Source: Acarospora socialis
Lineage: Eukaryota > Ascomycota > Lecanoromycetes > Acarosporales > Acarosporaceae
Direction of reading: 5' to 3'
NCBI GenBank assembly: GCA_025617375.2
Contig: JAMYGW020000002.1
Span: 1,116,001 to 1,180,000, forward strand
DNA length: 64,000 bases
Shown: in pieces, positions 22,249-34,900 of the stretch
Position numbering within the stretch: the first letter of the stretch is position 1
Layout of the letters: each line of letters begins with the position of its first letter
The notes under the pieces: model-generated
Told to the model about the DNA's origin: nothing
What the model saw: the letters and a program-made list of their open reading frames with translations, nothing else
The model's database searches: none
Program-made: the position numbers and the translations under genes

Positions 22249-25063
22249 ATGGCCGACCCTAGTGACGCCATCCAAAACCGAGGACCGGTGGTGCTGGCAG
22301 TCACGACAGCATTGCTGGTCGCATCTTCCGTCTTCGTGGTGTTGCGTTTAGTATCTCGCGTTGGGATCGTGAAAAGGATCTCGTGGGACGATTACTTCAT
22401 AATACTGGCCTGGGTACGTGCAAGCAGATCCATAGGGGCTGCAAGGATCCGGAATCCTGGCTGACAAGCTGTAGCTAATTGCATTCGGGTTTTCCTTCTC
22501 GATATGCTGGGGCACTTCGGTCGGATTGGGGCGTCACGAAGTTGACGTGAAGCCAGGATGGCGCTCTCCGCTCAAGAAGGCCGAGTACGCCTTTTCGGTG
22601 CTCTATGTAAGTTTGACGTTCCAGAGCTGGGCTTCGTGCAACCACACATGCAAGTCCTGACTTGCCCAGAACCCTGCTCTGATGGCGACGAAAACGTCGA
22701 TCCTTGTTTTCTATCTGACGCTCTCGAAAAGTCAACAAGTCTTTCGTCGGTGCACGATCGCCACCTTGGTTGTTGTCAACGCCGCGGGCGTTGCATTGAC
22801 CGCCCTGAACATCTTCCAGTGTCACCCTGTCGGCGCGGTCTTTGAAGAGCCACTGCCATCCTCGGCAACATGTACGGATATTGTGACCTTATACCTATCA
22901 TCAGCACCTGTCAACATCATCACAGACTTGGCAACATTGTTCCTGCCGATGCCGGTGTTGACTGGCATGCGGCTACCACGGAAACAGAAGATCATCTTGA
23001 TCATCACCTTCAGCTTTGGTGCGTTTGTCGCCGTGGTTGATGTCGTTCGCATTGCATACTTGCAGTCGGCGTCACTGGCACGTCTACAACGTGTGGGGAC
23101 GCACAACGGCACCAGCTCGATCGTCACGGAGCAAGATGATTTCTCCTGGTATGCTTCACTGTCGTTTATGTGGTCAGCAGTCGAGGTCAACGTTGGGATT
23201 CTCTGCGCCTGTGTTCCGAGTCTCAAGCCCCTCGTATCCCGCATTCTTCCAAGCCTGCTCACGGATAGAGACGAGCCGAGCGAGAAATCCGAGGTCGGGC
23301 TTGCCGGAACTGCTGGACCGAAGGTGGATATGGGTATGGCCGCTGCTCATCGGATCCCTTCCGTACCGGACAGTCCAGTGAAGACGAGGAACCAGACCTC
23401 TACCGGTGACAGTGGTGAGATGGATATGTTAGAATTCCTTACCACACCCGACATGGTGAACACAGTGACGAGAGCTCCAACTGCCACGACCGTCGCCACA
23501 CGGACCTCTCGTGCCCCTAGCCTGACCTTCTTCGATTTCGTCAACATGAAACAGCCGAAGAGTATGGTGAAGATGAGCGGCAAAGAGTCTTACTTTCCGC
23601 TTGCATTGGTCACCATCCTCTTCTTCTTGTGGGGTTTTGCCTACGGGCTGCTCGACGTCTTGAATTCGCAATTCCAGTTGATTGTCCGCATGAGTAACGG
23701 TCAATCCTTGGGACTTCACAGCGCCTACTTTGGAGCGTATTTTGTCGGCCCACTGACTTTCGGCCGTCTCATCTTGAAGAGATGGGGATTCAGGGCCACG
23801 TTTATCACTGGACTCTGCATTTACGGCTGTGGTACCCTCATCTTTTGGCCGTCTGCCGTCCTGGCGTCTTTCCCAGCTTTCTTGATATCCAATTTCATCG
23901 TTGGTCTGGGTCTTTCCACCCTGGAGATTGCGGCGAATCCATTCATTGCTCTTTGTGGCCCTTCAAAGTACGCCGAAGCCCGGCTCAACCTCGCGCAAGG
24001 TATCCAGGCTGTCGGGAGTGTGGTATCACCTCTTCTCGCCAAGCGAGTGCTCTTCAAGAACCTGCTGGATGCCCCATCACTTATTGATGTCCAATGGACC
24101 TACCTGGGCATTGCCCTCTTCGTTGTGTTGCTCGCCGTCGCCTTCTACTATCTGCCGATACCCGAGGCTTCGGACGACGATCTAGAAGCCGTAGCTGAGC
24201 GTCGACATAGCGTTAACTCGAAAGAAGTTCTGGGTGTAAAGGTAGTCTATGCAACGCTCGCCTTGGGCGTCTTCTCTCAATTCTGTTACGTTGGCGGGCA
24301 AGAAGCCGTGGCCGGAATATATCAGGAATACGTCGTTGCTGCGAATTCGAGGTAACTGAAGATAGAGCCCTCATATTGCATTTAATAAACAACGCTAATA
24401 TGATTAGCTCCTATCTTGGACCATTCGACCTTCAGGTTATCGGACATACAGCATTCGCCGTTGGCCGCTTCCTTTCGGCCTTTGCAGGCTTCATTGTCAA
24501 GCCCCGATGGATTCTCCTGTTCCTCTTCGCCGGGATGATAGTTACCTCTTCTCTCGCCATGGATCTCACAGGCGACTCTGCCGTCTCGATGATTATCCTC
24601 TTGCTGTTCTTTGAGGTAATGTCCCTGCCAAATCCTGCCTGCAGCACGATGTTGACTGCTCTAGTCTGGTGTCTTCTCCATCATCTATGCCATGTGCCTC
24701 CGCGGCCTTGGTGCGCACACCAAGACCGGCTCTGCCTTGATGACCGCGGCCATCTCGGGGGGTGCAATCTTCCCAGTTATCCTCGATCCCGTACAGAATA
24801 GTCGAGGTGTACAGTATTCGTTCTGTGTTATCGTCGCTATCTACGCTTTCGGTGCAACATTCCCAGCCTATCTAAACCTCGTCAACCCTGCGAAAAGGCA
24901 AGTCGACCCTGTCGAGACAGGTCGGTCAGCGCGCACATCTCCGGCAACGTCTGCGAAGCCCTCGAGGGCGCTCGGCGGTGTACTCAGACGCAAGAAGACT
25001 CCGAGTGACCTGCCCACAACGGAGCATGTTGAAGGCAACGATTTAGCTCCGTGGCCAGACTAA
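22249..25063 (+). CDS. Fusion: 7TM fungal rhodopsin-fold domain + FucP-type MFS permease
   Basis: Exons 22249-22413, 22475-22606, 22670-24351, 24408-24615 and 24665-25063 (introns 61, 63, 56 and 49 bp) give 861 aa. Residues about 10-300 are a seven-helix domain of the fungal integral-membrane family (Pth11-type receptors, without CFEM): SWDDYFIILAW, NPALMATKTSILVFYL, FQCHPVG, NIITDLATLFLPMPVL and AVEVNVGILCACVPSLKPL. Residues about 300-400 are a hydrophilic Ser/Thr-rich linker. From residue about 405 the FHS-family L-fucose/glucose permease fold begins (YFPLALVTILFFLWGFAYGLLDVLN, ANPFIALCGP, GQEAVAGIYQEY, HTAFAVGRFLSAF). Exon 3 crosses the junction without an intron, and the frame stays open through 1.68 kb, so a mispredicted merger of two genes is unlikely. 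A receptor-like sensor physically joined to a sugar permease is a reasonable but untested reading. The C-terminus is a basic cytosolic tail. Confidence 0.88.
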
Positions 25064-25787
25064 GGTGCAATGAAGCGGTACCGTTTGTTATTGCTGCTTT
25101 CCAGCGTTGGCGTTCAGGCGGGCCGATGCCCCAGTCCGGCTATGAGGTGAGTGCAAGACATGGCTTTTTATGTAATTAAGTAGATTGTATATATATTCAA
25201 TCCTATTGGTCCTACGATTGCGCCCCAAGACATCTTCCCTTTTTAGTGCCGTTTATATGAATAAGTAATGATTATTGTGATGAAAATCGTTCAAGGGGCG
25301 TATCATAACCGGCAACAGATGTGAAACCCACAACAACGAAGGTGAATAAGTCATATAGTATATCGCTAAAGATGATCTATAAAGAGCTGCAGTTGCTCAC
25401 TTCCACTCAAAAGTATTCTACTGCATTGGTGAAAATATCGGTGTTTATTTTTCTTGAGATTCTGATATCTTGTAACTTAGGTAAGGTTAGTCAGATCGAG
25501 GGAAGTGGATATATCCCACTATCTCCGGCCGGTGCCGTTTTCCCTTATACCCGATCTACCATCTCGACTGCCGGCATCTAATGCATTCTTTTTCTCCACA
25601 AATATATCTATATAAACGCGATCATGGACGTCCACAGATCAACCGATCCATCTCAAGCACAGCCATCGCAGAACCCACACCATCCAACTCGACACCTTTA
25701 CCCACCAACAAACCCATAACCTCCCACATTCCCCCTCATACAACCTACACACTCTCCACCCCAACCAAACCCGACTAAAACCAGAAC
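25064..25787. promoter_or_regulatory. Upstream region of the aldo-keto reductase
   Basis: 724 bp. The left part is A/T-rich; the last 170 bp form an A/C-rich, T- and G-poor leader typical of well-expressed fungal mRNAs. It includes a TATA-like element (separate entry). No gene seen. Confidence 0.5.
25609..25616 (+). promoter_or_regulatory. TATA-like box of the aldo-keto reductase
   Basis: TATATAAA lies 172 bp upstream of the start codon and just before the C/A-rich leader, a plausible core-promoter position for a strongly expressed filamentous-fungus gene. Confidence 0.45.
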
Positions 25788-26946
25788 ATGGCCCCCGCCA
25801 AACTCCCCACCCGCCAGCTCGGCAAAGACGGCCCGCACGTCACGGCGCTCGGCTTCGGCGCGATGGGCCTCTCGGCCTTCTACGGGGCGCCGTCATCGGA
25901 CGCGGAGCGCCTCGCGCTGCTGGACCGGGCGTACGAGCTAGGCGAGCTGCACTGGGACAGCGCGGACATGTACGGCGACAACGAGGACCTGCTAGGGAAG
26001 TGGTTCGCGGCGAACCCGGACAAGCGGGCGGAGATCTTCCTGGCGACGAAGTTCGGCAACGTCGTCAACGCGGACGGCAGCCGCGAGGTGCGGAACGAGC
26101 CGGGGTACGTGAAGGAGGCGTGCGCGAAGAGTCTGCGCCGGCTGGGGCTGGACAGCGTCGATTTGTATTATTGCCATCGGTTGGATGGACGCACGCCGAT
26201 CGAGGAGACGGTCAGGGCTATGGTGGAGTTGAAGAAGTATGTTTCCCCCCCCCCCCCCCCCCCCCCCGGCGCTGCCCTCCCCTTCCCTACTCTCCTCCGG
26301 AACTTTCTCTTTCGACGGCCTTGTGGTCTTGAACACACACGCGCTGACGCTTCCCCGCAGCGAAGGCAAAATCAAATACCTCGGCCTCTCCGAGTGCTCT
26401 TCCTCGTCCCTCCGCCGCGCCCACGCCGTGCACCCCATCTCCGCCGTGCAGGTCGAATACTCGCCCTTCACCCTGGACATCGAGTCGCCACAAGTCAACC
26501 TCCTCTCCACCTGCCGCGAGCTGGGCGTGGCCGTCGTCGCCTACTCGCCGCTGGGGCGGGGCTTCCTGACGGGCGCGTACCAGTCGGCCGACGACTTCGA
26601 GGCGGGCGACTTCCGACGCATGGCGCCGCGCTTCTCGGCGGACAACTTCCCGCGCAACCTGAAGCTCGTGGCGGAGCTGGGCCGGATCGCGGCGCGGAAG
26701 GGGTGCACGACGGGCCAGCTGACGCTCGCGTGGCTGCTGGCGCAGGGCGAGGATGTCGTTCCCATCCCGGGCACGAAGAAGGTCAAGTATCTGGAGGAGA
26801 ACCTGAAGGCGTTGGAGGTCAGGCTGAGTGAGGAGGAGGTGGGGGAGGTGAGGAGGGCGGTGGAGAACGCGGAGGTGCATGGGGGCAGGTATCCGGAGGT
26901 GATGGCGGGGTTGCTGTTTAGGGATAGTCCGCCGTTGAAGAAGTAG
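25788..26946 (+). CDS. Aldo-keto reductase (YakC/AKR13-like)
   Basis: NADPH-dependent carbonyl reductase with a TIM-barrel fold; substrate unknown. Exon 1 is 25788-26236, the intron 26237-26360 (124 bp), exon 2 is 26361-26946; 344 aa, normal for the family. The catalytic tetrad is visible: Asp and Tyr in [16 protein letters not shown], Lys in LATKFGN and His in DLYYCHRLD. The cofactor-binding end is [32 protein letters not shown] and [11 protein letters not shown] are also characteristic. Codon third positions are almost all G or C, very different from the neighbouring fusion gene, and this generates long meaningless open frames on the other strand. The intron holds a 23-base C run. Confidence 0.92.
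26245..26267 (+). repeat. C homopolymer (23) in the aldo-keto reductase intron
   Basis: Uninterrupted run of 23 C residues starting 8 bp after the 5' splice site. Such a run is prone to slippage and to length error in sequencing. It lies inside the intron and does not touch coding sequence. Confidence 0.9.
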
Positions 26947-28245
26947 AGGTTGGGTGCGGGATATCTTATGGGGAGACCCGATGGAGCGAGATAGACGAAG
27001 CCCGGTAGCGGGAACGGGACCTGGGGGCTTGTAGATGGATGGGACAGGACGGAGGGCAGAAAGACAGCTGTACCTACTACCGAATGGTCATATTTGGCTA
27101 GCAGTCCACGTTATCTCTCCCCCTCTCTCCCTTCCTTTCGCCTCCCCTCAACCCTGACTCGCGCAAATCCCATGTCTCCAAGACTTTCCCCCCGTCTCCG
27201 AAGAGCGCCTCGATTCCTCTTCACTCTTCGAGAAACCAACGCCCATACCGCCGAATCCAATTCCATTCCGCCTCCCTCCCGTATCCCCCTTCCCTCATGA
27301 CCGACCAACCCTACCTCAAACTCCCGTTCTTCCAATAACTTTCCCATCCATTGCCAAGCGCCGCGGCAGAGACCCCAGTAACGAGTGCAGGGAGGCAGAT
27401 TTGGGGAGGGAGGTAGTTTGGCGCTATACTGATTTGTGTGCTGTGCTGTGCTGTGGTTTAAGTTTAGGAATGGATGGATTGGATAGATTGGATGACGAGG
27501 AAGGGGAGGATGGGCAAGAGGACCGAGGTGGGAGGAAAGAGAGGGACTGGATGGGTGTCGAGAAAGCGGCATTGGTTGGGTCAGGGTTGATCTGACTTCC
27601 ATCTCGTCTCACGAGGTTAACAGGGCAGTATGCAGTAGGACGGCGGTGTGGTGGTTCCTGGGCGTTCGCCTGCTTCGTGTTGGGCGCGGTGGGGGATTAC
27701 GGGACAGGTGGAACCAGGTTGATATCTCGCCTTGTGACATGATACGAGAGAACTTCTGCATTCGGCCTAGTTATCTGCTTGTCTATCTGCCTATCTGACT
27801 CACCGCCCCATTGAGTCTTGGTATCAGAAGCAGAAGACCTGGAAGAAGATTTACTTGAGATTTTTGAACCTTTCTGTTCGTCACGCGCGAAGAGAACCCA
27901 GTCCAAATGGCGCCTGGCTTGGCTACCTTCTTCCGGCCTTCGGAAGAGAGACTAGAGGACAGACAGACAGACAGTGACTCGAATGCTGCGGGGTATGGTG
28001 ATGAAACACAGATGAAATGCATGCATTATGGTCTAGTATCGGGTAACGGGTACAACGAAGCAAAGATACAATCATCAGCCGTGTGCAAACACGCTGGCGC
28101 AGGTACAAAAGAAGAAAAACGCCAGGTATAGATAGATGGTCGACTGAACACCAGAGTCCCCCACGCTGAAGTGCTGATCACATAATCCCACAACAAACAA
28201 AAGTTACAAGATGAAGGTGATGAGGTGGAGAGAAGGAACGTCACA
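26947..28245. other. Convergent spacer, aldo-keto reductase / RasGEF
   Basis: 1.3 kb between two 3' ends. It contains a pyrimidine-rich block at 27110-27330, GTGCT repeats near 27436-27456 and a GACA tetranucleotide run near 27958-27974. Open frames here are by-products of the skewed composition. Confidence 0.5.
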
Positions 28246-31200
28246 TCAACTCGCCGGAGCCAAGAACTTCTCTCTCGACAGCGACGTCCAAGCCAAGAAG
28301 TCGAATCGATCCTTCGGGACCTCCCTCGCGGTGAAGGTCGAGTGTTGCGACTCGGCAGGTGACGGTCGAACGCTAGCGTGCTCGCGAGGTTCGAGCAACA
28401 GTGACCGCCGATAATAGTTCTGCACGTTACTCTGGGCCGACGACCGAACTCGCACGAGTTGATCTTGCATCCAGGTCTGCAGCTCTGGAACCTCGGTGAG
28501 CCGGTAGGGGATCTGGAAGCGTTGGAGCTCGCTGATGATCTTGGCCGTCTTCATATGCTTATCGAAGTTGATGACGGATATGCCGCCTTCGGGCCCGTCG
28601 CCCGGAAGTTGTCGCGTCGTCTGATTGCCGACGTCGACGAAGGTGAGATCGGTGAGGTAGGTGCCGACGAAAGGGAGACACGGGGGTACGTGGTGTTGTA
28701 ATCGCTGGCGGAGAACGGCGTAGTTCCTTGATACTTCGACGATGCTCCGCAGATTCTCCAACGTGGTCTTGGTCTTTGCGGATACGATGTCCCACGTCCT
28801 CTTCAGCCGGGTGATGGTCGAGGAGTTCAAAGAGCAGATGATGGCCATTAAGGAGTCGTAGTTGTTCAGCTCTAGACACTTGTTGGCGATCTTGACCCAC
28901 TGTTTGATCAGCTTAGCTCTTTGCTTCGGGTCCTCGAGCTGTAGGATGCAATCGGCCACCAAATTCGCCAGGTCTGTAGAAAGAGTCGACATGGCGCGAA
29001 CGTTGACAGCCATGGATCCTGATTTCTTCATCCATTCGGTGGCGAGAAGTTCCTCAGGAAGGATTGAACAAAATATCCTCGACTCTTTGATGGTGAACTG
29101 ACGAGCGAGTTCCAGAGGATCAAAGTCCAGAATGCTGACACTGCCCCCACCTTGTTTCCAACTCCTCAAGGCTGCCAGCTGACTTTTCGATATGAGAGGA
29201 GGTGGGAAGGGAGTGTCAGGTGCGACATATTGAGCGATCGAAGTGTTGGTTTTGCCGATGGACGAGACTAGCCTTGGAACAACCGGACCACCCACCGCTG
29301 CGACCTTCTCGACCAACTCTGTAAGTCGCTTGCTGGCTGATGGAAGGACCGGCCGCAGTTTCTCCGCCGCAAATCTCAAAATCAACTCCAAAGCTACATT
29401 ATCACATTCGTGCCGCCAATGAGACTCCAGCCAGCCTTTGAAGACGTTGTATACCCGTAATCGGACCGGAGCAGCTATCTTAGGTGTTTCGCCAACGTAA
29501 TCGAAACGGTCAATCAGAGTCTTGGCGAATTGAATGGGTGAGGCGAATAAGCGGAACGTAAGGTAGAATGTGGAGACGAACATGGCGTCCGGAGTAGAAT
29601 CGTGTGTCGTCAAGCGCTCAATTAGAGCCGGTAACGTCCCTCCCGCGATCTGACCGTCCTTGTTGTAGATCAGCTCATGTGCAAATGTTTTCTCCATGAT
29701 TTTTGCTTCGGTCTCTTCGCACTCATCTGCAAGCGTCGTTTGGCTGCCAGTGAAGCTTTGATTGAGCGAGGACGTGCCGATACGCTGAGACGAGGACAGA
29801 TCTGGTGTGGTGACGCGAGTCGAAGTCGGAGACGTGACACTGATTTCAGAGTCTTGTATGCTACCGACGTACGTGCTATTGGTGCCTATGCTAGCAACGC
29901 CGACGCTGTCTGTCCGGAAGTCCTTCTCGCGACATGTTTTACACTCACTGTCAGTGGTTGAAGAAGCGTAAGATGACGGGCTACAGTCTCCTTGCGGTAT
30001 CAGAGGACTCGTAAGGTGAGGTGGTAGAGGTGGTAATATTGACTGAAGTGATGAAATATGCGAAGTCGATATAGGAATCCCTATGATTCCCTGTGGTGGT
30101 GTTGGAAAAAGAGGTGAGGTGGGAGTCAGATCAGGTAGTGTTGGTAGAGGTTTCCCTTCCGGTATCACAAGTGGTGGAGGTGGTGGCCGATTTGCTGGCT
30201 CCGGAGGCGGAGGTAACAGCTTTTCGCAAACATCCTCGCGCTCGTCCCTCCGTAAAGTACGGTCATCTTCCATCGGAGTCGCAAAAGCAATGCCATCAAA
30301 GGCGGAGATGCCCAGTCCGACGGGCTCAAAGTCAAAGTCTCCAATTCTCTCCACAACAAATCTGGTCTTCGCAACGCACTCGCCGGCTCCACGAACGCAC
30401 GCGGTAGCCGCGTGTACCAGCCTCTTTCCCTCATCAGGCATAAAGATATCCTCCTCCTCCTCACATCTTGCCGGTCGCAATACCTCTCGCGCAGCCTGAA
30501 CCAGTTCGGTCACTTTCCCGTACATCGCGTCCCGAGCTTCCTCAAGTAAATCTGATCGTCGGTAGTCGCGCTCCCATACTGCTTCGACTACCGCCAATAA
30601 GTTGCGACACGATGTTACAGATTGCTGTGTAGTCAGAAGAAGCTCGGATGAGGATCGAGATTGCAGATGCAAGCCAATGAACGAGCCGAGGAAGCCCAGA
30701 AAGGCGTCGTGATACGCGCCTAGTCTTTCCGACACGAGATTGGCACTCTTCAAGCCGGCTAATTGTCCAGTGCAGGAAAGTCGATGTGATACCGATACTC
30801 TTTTGTTTTGATTGTGAATAGAAGCGGGTCTGAGGAGTTGACGACATGACTGGGAGGTCCCAGGTCGAGTGAATGGTGTTGATGCACGAGTGTCGGAGAG
30901 TCGACTTCCCGTTTGTTCCCGACGTTCACCTGCGTAACACTCGTTTGCAGAAGGGCGGGGGTGACGAGTAATATTCGGTGGAGGGGCACGGCTGGTAATT
31001 GTATGCACGCCCGCATGTTGAAAGGTGGTGATATCTGCAGGGGGTGTAGGCGGAACACTAGCGTCCCCTCTGAGGCTGCTGCCAGCATAACTCGAGTTGT
31101 CGCAGAACTCGCTTGATGCCAAATCATCACTCCATACATCGACGAACTTGACACCTCTCGTGACCAGCTTGAAAGCCTTTAGGACAATCTCATCGAAGAC

Positions 31201-31997
31201 ACTCTCGATAGCTTCATGCGACTGAAGACCATTCGCGATGTCTTGTAAACGCTTCGCCGTCTTGACAAGTGACGACAAGTCCGATAGTAAGGCCTTGCGA
31301 TTTCTGCGTATCTCGGCATGCGCCTGCACCATTGGGGACTCCCTACTCAGACATCCTGATTTGTCCTATGGTATTACAGTCAGCCACTATTCGCGTATTT
31401 CCGTACATTCGGCGTAGCCAGCAGGATCAGCCTTACAAGTAGCAACCGAACACCCGCAATCAGTCCTCTCATATAATCTTGATTGCCAAAGACGGCTAGA
31501 CTGTCATTGGTCCCTCCTCGGATCAGATCCCAGAACGTCGTCAAGGCTTTTAGAAGACTTCGAATCGATTCATGTTCGTAAGCCTCGCAATAGTTGGTAG
31601 GAAGCCATCCACGCGCTCCAGAAACTAACAAGGTACCGTCGGCCCAACCGTTTGTATGGACCGAATGCACGAGTATGACGTCGCCCTCGTTAAGGGGAAG
31701 GGTCACAGTGTCTGACGAGACGGGGTTAATGGGGTGAAATGGGTAAAACGCTCGAAGATAGTTGTGGAACACTGTTTGAGACTGTTCGTCGTGTAATGTT
31801 AATGCTTCTTGGGAGCCATGTGGTGTCAACGGCGGTGTCATCTGTGCCTGCAGTTTCGTAGGTCCCATGTGGTAGTCTTGAAAAGCGGCCCGCGAGTCAA
31901 GGCAGGCGATACCCGACGGTCGTGGCCGAGCTTTAATGATTTGAAGAGGTGCAACGTAAATGCTGGGATGACGCATCTCCTCCATCTCTTGAACCAT
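28246..31997 (-). CDS. cdc25: Ras guanine-nucleotide exchange factor, SH3-RasGEF_N-RasGEF (Cdc25 type)
   Basis: Activates Ras by GDP/GTP exchange and so feeds cAMP and growth signalling. Exon 1 is 31437-31997 and exon 2 is 28246-31365, joined across a 71-bp intron (GTAAGG..CCATAG) that restores LLL|DKSGCLSRESP; 1226 aa. The SH3 domain lies at about residues 75-140 (LRAFYPFHPI, LNEGDVILVHSVHTNGWADG, GARGWLPTNYCE). A helical segment follows (KALLSDLSSLVKTAKRLQDI), then a long Pro/Ser-rich region. The RasGEF N-terminal domain starts near residue 755 (GGTLPALIERLT) and the catalytic domain spans about 930-1175 (FDPLELARQFTI, LNNYDSLMAIICSLNSS, PCLPFVGTYLTDLTF). Order and length match the Aspergillus/yeast Cdc25 group. 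The catalytic part lies in one uninterrupted exon. The start is the first ATG after upstream stops. Confidence 0.93.
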
Positions 31998-34900
31998 AGC
32001 AGCAACTCAATGTTGATACTGAGAAACGGTAGGGTTCTCTCAAGCCGGCGATAGAGCAGGGAGGCTCCTCAAGTCCTCAAAAGAAGTACGAAGCTGAACT
32101 GGTACCGCTGGATTCGATGACGAGTGATGGACTGAAGACAGTGGCGAGGGACTTGAGTCGCGTCAAGAAATAAGCATTGATTCCGGCCGTGACGCAGTCA
32201 GACACCTGCTCAATTGAAGTGAACGTGAAGCAGCAAGACTGGAACGCGTTGGAGCGGTTCGAACAGTTGGTGGTGGTACGACGACCAGGAAGCCCTTCAA
32301 AGAGAAAGCAGCAGCAGCCAGGGCTAGCGTAAAGGTTCGGAAAGAAGCAAGGTTCAAGTTCGCGCAAATCGTTACGCCGTGGTCGTCATACTATACTGCT
32401 AACAGTCAGAACAGAGTCTTTTGTTTTGTTGTGGTGTTGAGTAGTCAAGAATGTAACGTGACGAAGATGGCAGTGGGGAATGCTTGCAATTGATCGGATA
32501 TCTGCATACCAGCAAGGTCACACCACCACTCCTCGACTCGGCGGATAGCTTGCTATAGTCTATGCGCGGGCGTTTGATGTTGTTTCCCGGCTGTACTGAG
32601 ACTTATGACTTGAGATTCAATGGCGAGTTCCCAGCTCTTGCAGACCAAAGACCTGTAAAAGCTATGATGCCGCGAGCGGGTTTTTCTGCAGGGTGAAAAT
32701 GTCCAAAGTCTAGGCTTTGAGGAATCGAGTTTCAAAACCGAGGGTCGTAATCCAAAGTCGTCCCAGATCTGGAAGGGGGTGGGGAATGTCTCCACTCTCC
32801 AAACCGAAAGTCAGGGAGTGCAGTAAAGTAGGAGTTCGAAGCAAGGACGATACTTCTAAAGTCGAAAAGCCCGAACGTTGAGCGAGTCCGAAGCAGGGGC
32901 CGTGCCTGCTATAAACGAAGGTAGGGGAAAGGAACGATTCAATGCCAAGCCAACGAGCAATTGCAACCTGCTAGAATAGTATGACACTGTACAACGATAT
33001 ATATGGGTAAGAGTCGGGAAGTAGGTAAAGAGCAATGAATTGAGGAAGTAGCTGTCTCGAAAAGTGAGTATCATGGAAGGGCGAGGACGAGGACGAGGAC
33101 GAGGATGAGTAGAACTTTTTGGATAGCGCAGACCCGAACGAGACCCGGTACAGGATGCTCTACTTGAGGCTTGAGCTTTGACAGTTTAGGTAGGTACGGT
33201 AACGTGGGTAGCGTCGAACGAAAGGGCCTTGACCAACGACCCTAGATCTTCCGTGTAGCTAGCACACAAGGGTGTTGGATTGGGGAATGTGAGGCCGGCG
33301 TGGGGTGGGGATGTCCCTGACGCCTGTGCATACCTGCCTTACTCCGTACTTGGTACATGATGGCAGCAATGACAGCCAAGATCGTCCAGTGAGGTCAGGG
33401 CATGTGGTCGCACTGCAGTGACTGCACGGCAATGCATTGCACGTACATCATGAGAGGGACCGGGAGGGAGAGGAGGGGGTCGCGGGTTGACTGCAGTCGA
33501 AGATCCTCAAGTTATCCAATAATAATTGCAAAATAACGTTCAATAAATTATCATCGTCTACGAATATTATCGTCCCATTTTACTCAATTGACTTGAACTC
33601 CATCTCAGATAACCCTTGCTCGGGCCGGAAGTCTGATTCGAGGGCTGCGAGAAGCGTCGTGCTTAATCACACCGGGCTCACCTTAGTGCAGGAACAGGCT
33701 GGTGGGATTGGCCTGAGGAACGGCCAACTTCACCGGTTTGTAGAGCAGTGTACCCACATCTTTGCACTAGAAGGGGAGAAGATTGGAGTGCAACAAACTT
33801 CGAAGGGGACCGTTCTCTTGTACTAAGCAAGCCCATGCCGAAGCCAGTAAGACCCAATTGCAAGGCCTGATCGGTCTACCGGCGGTCGTCGTAGGGTCAA
33901 TAATTGCGTATAGTTGAGCAACAAGGGGTATGTTATAGTGAACCACCCCCGGACCTAGGTGATTCTATGCTGCCTGCTCCGCAGGCCTCATGTTCGTTAC
34001 ATGTGCAAAGGTCCTGAGGGTTTCCTCGGATGCTCCCGAAAGAGGCCCTGTATCATACAGGTAAGGATGAATCGTCAGGCAGCATTGTTATTGCCCCACA
34101 TGTCCTCCATCACCATTGTTGATGAACTCTGATAACACGGAGGATGGATAGTTGGAGACACGGGATGAAAATGGCGCCCGGTAACTGGTGGTGGAGGAGG
34201 TAGCCCTTCCCGAAAGGAGGAAGATCAAGGGGTCGACAGCTGAACGGTTCCGAATTAGAATCTGACAGCTCGTGAGTGGACCAATGACAAAACCAGAATA
34301 TTATTAATATATGTGTAAGCAACGCTTCGGAGATTTTATTTGCAGGCAGTGGTGCGATGCGGCGAGCAGCTGCATGGCCAGCATGCACGACGGCAATCCA
34401 GTTGCGCTAGGCCCACAGCTAACATTCTTTCGCCTCTTTCTTTGACTGAGTTTGTGTTTGCTTTCCAAACCTGCAAAGGACCACAGGAAACATATCGAAA
34501 GACACGGTGTCGGATGTGGGGGATACTTTCAGGGTGAGGTATTGAGTAGTTGACAGTATGCCTGGTCTGCATAGGTGACGATGTTTGGACGAACCGCGGC
34601 CCGATCGAGATCACGGTCCGCAGATTTCGGCCTTCTTTGGGTTGTCTTCTGCATTTGAGTTGCAGTTGCGTCTTGCACATGCGATGTGGTGATGTACTCA
34701 TAAGTATGATCTTCATCTAGTACGATAGGAATACGCAGGATTACCCTTACGCAAATCATTACCAGGACAACTCCATTGTTTCTTGACCACGTCGGCCCAT
34801 CCTGCACATGATCACACTCTTGCACACGCGCTGAAGCCTTCAATGCGGATCCATCTTGAGACGCAACTCTGTCGACCCCCTTGCCAGCCTCGCAACTTTT

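Noticed and set aside
26287-26880. 197-codon open frame on the minus strand over the aldo-keto reductase
   Set aside because: Same cause; it crosses the poly-C intron boundary and exon 2 with no protein character.
27111-27602. 163-codon minus-strand frame in the spacer after the aldo-keto reductase
   Set aside because: Arises from a pyrimidine-rich block; Ser/Pro/Leu-biased translation.
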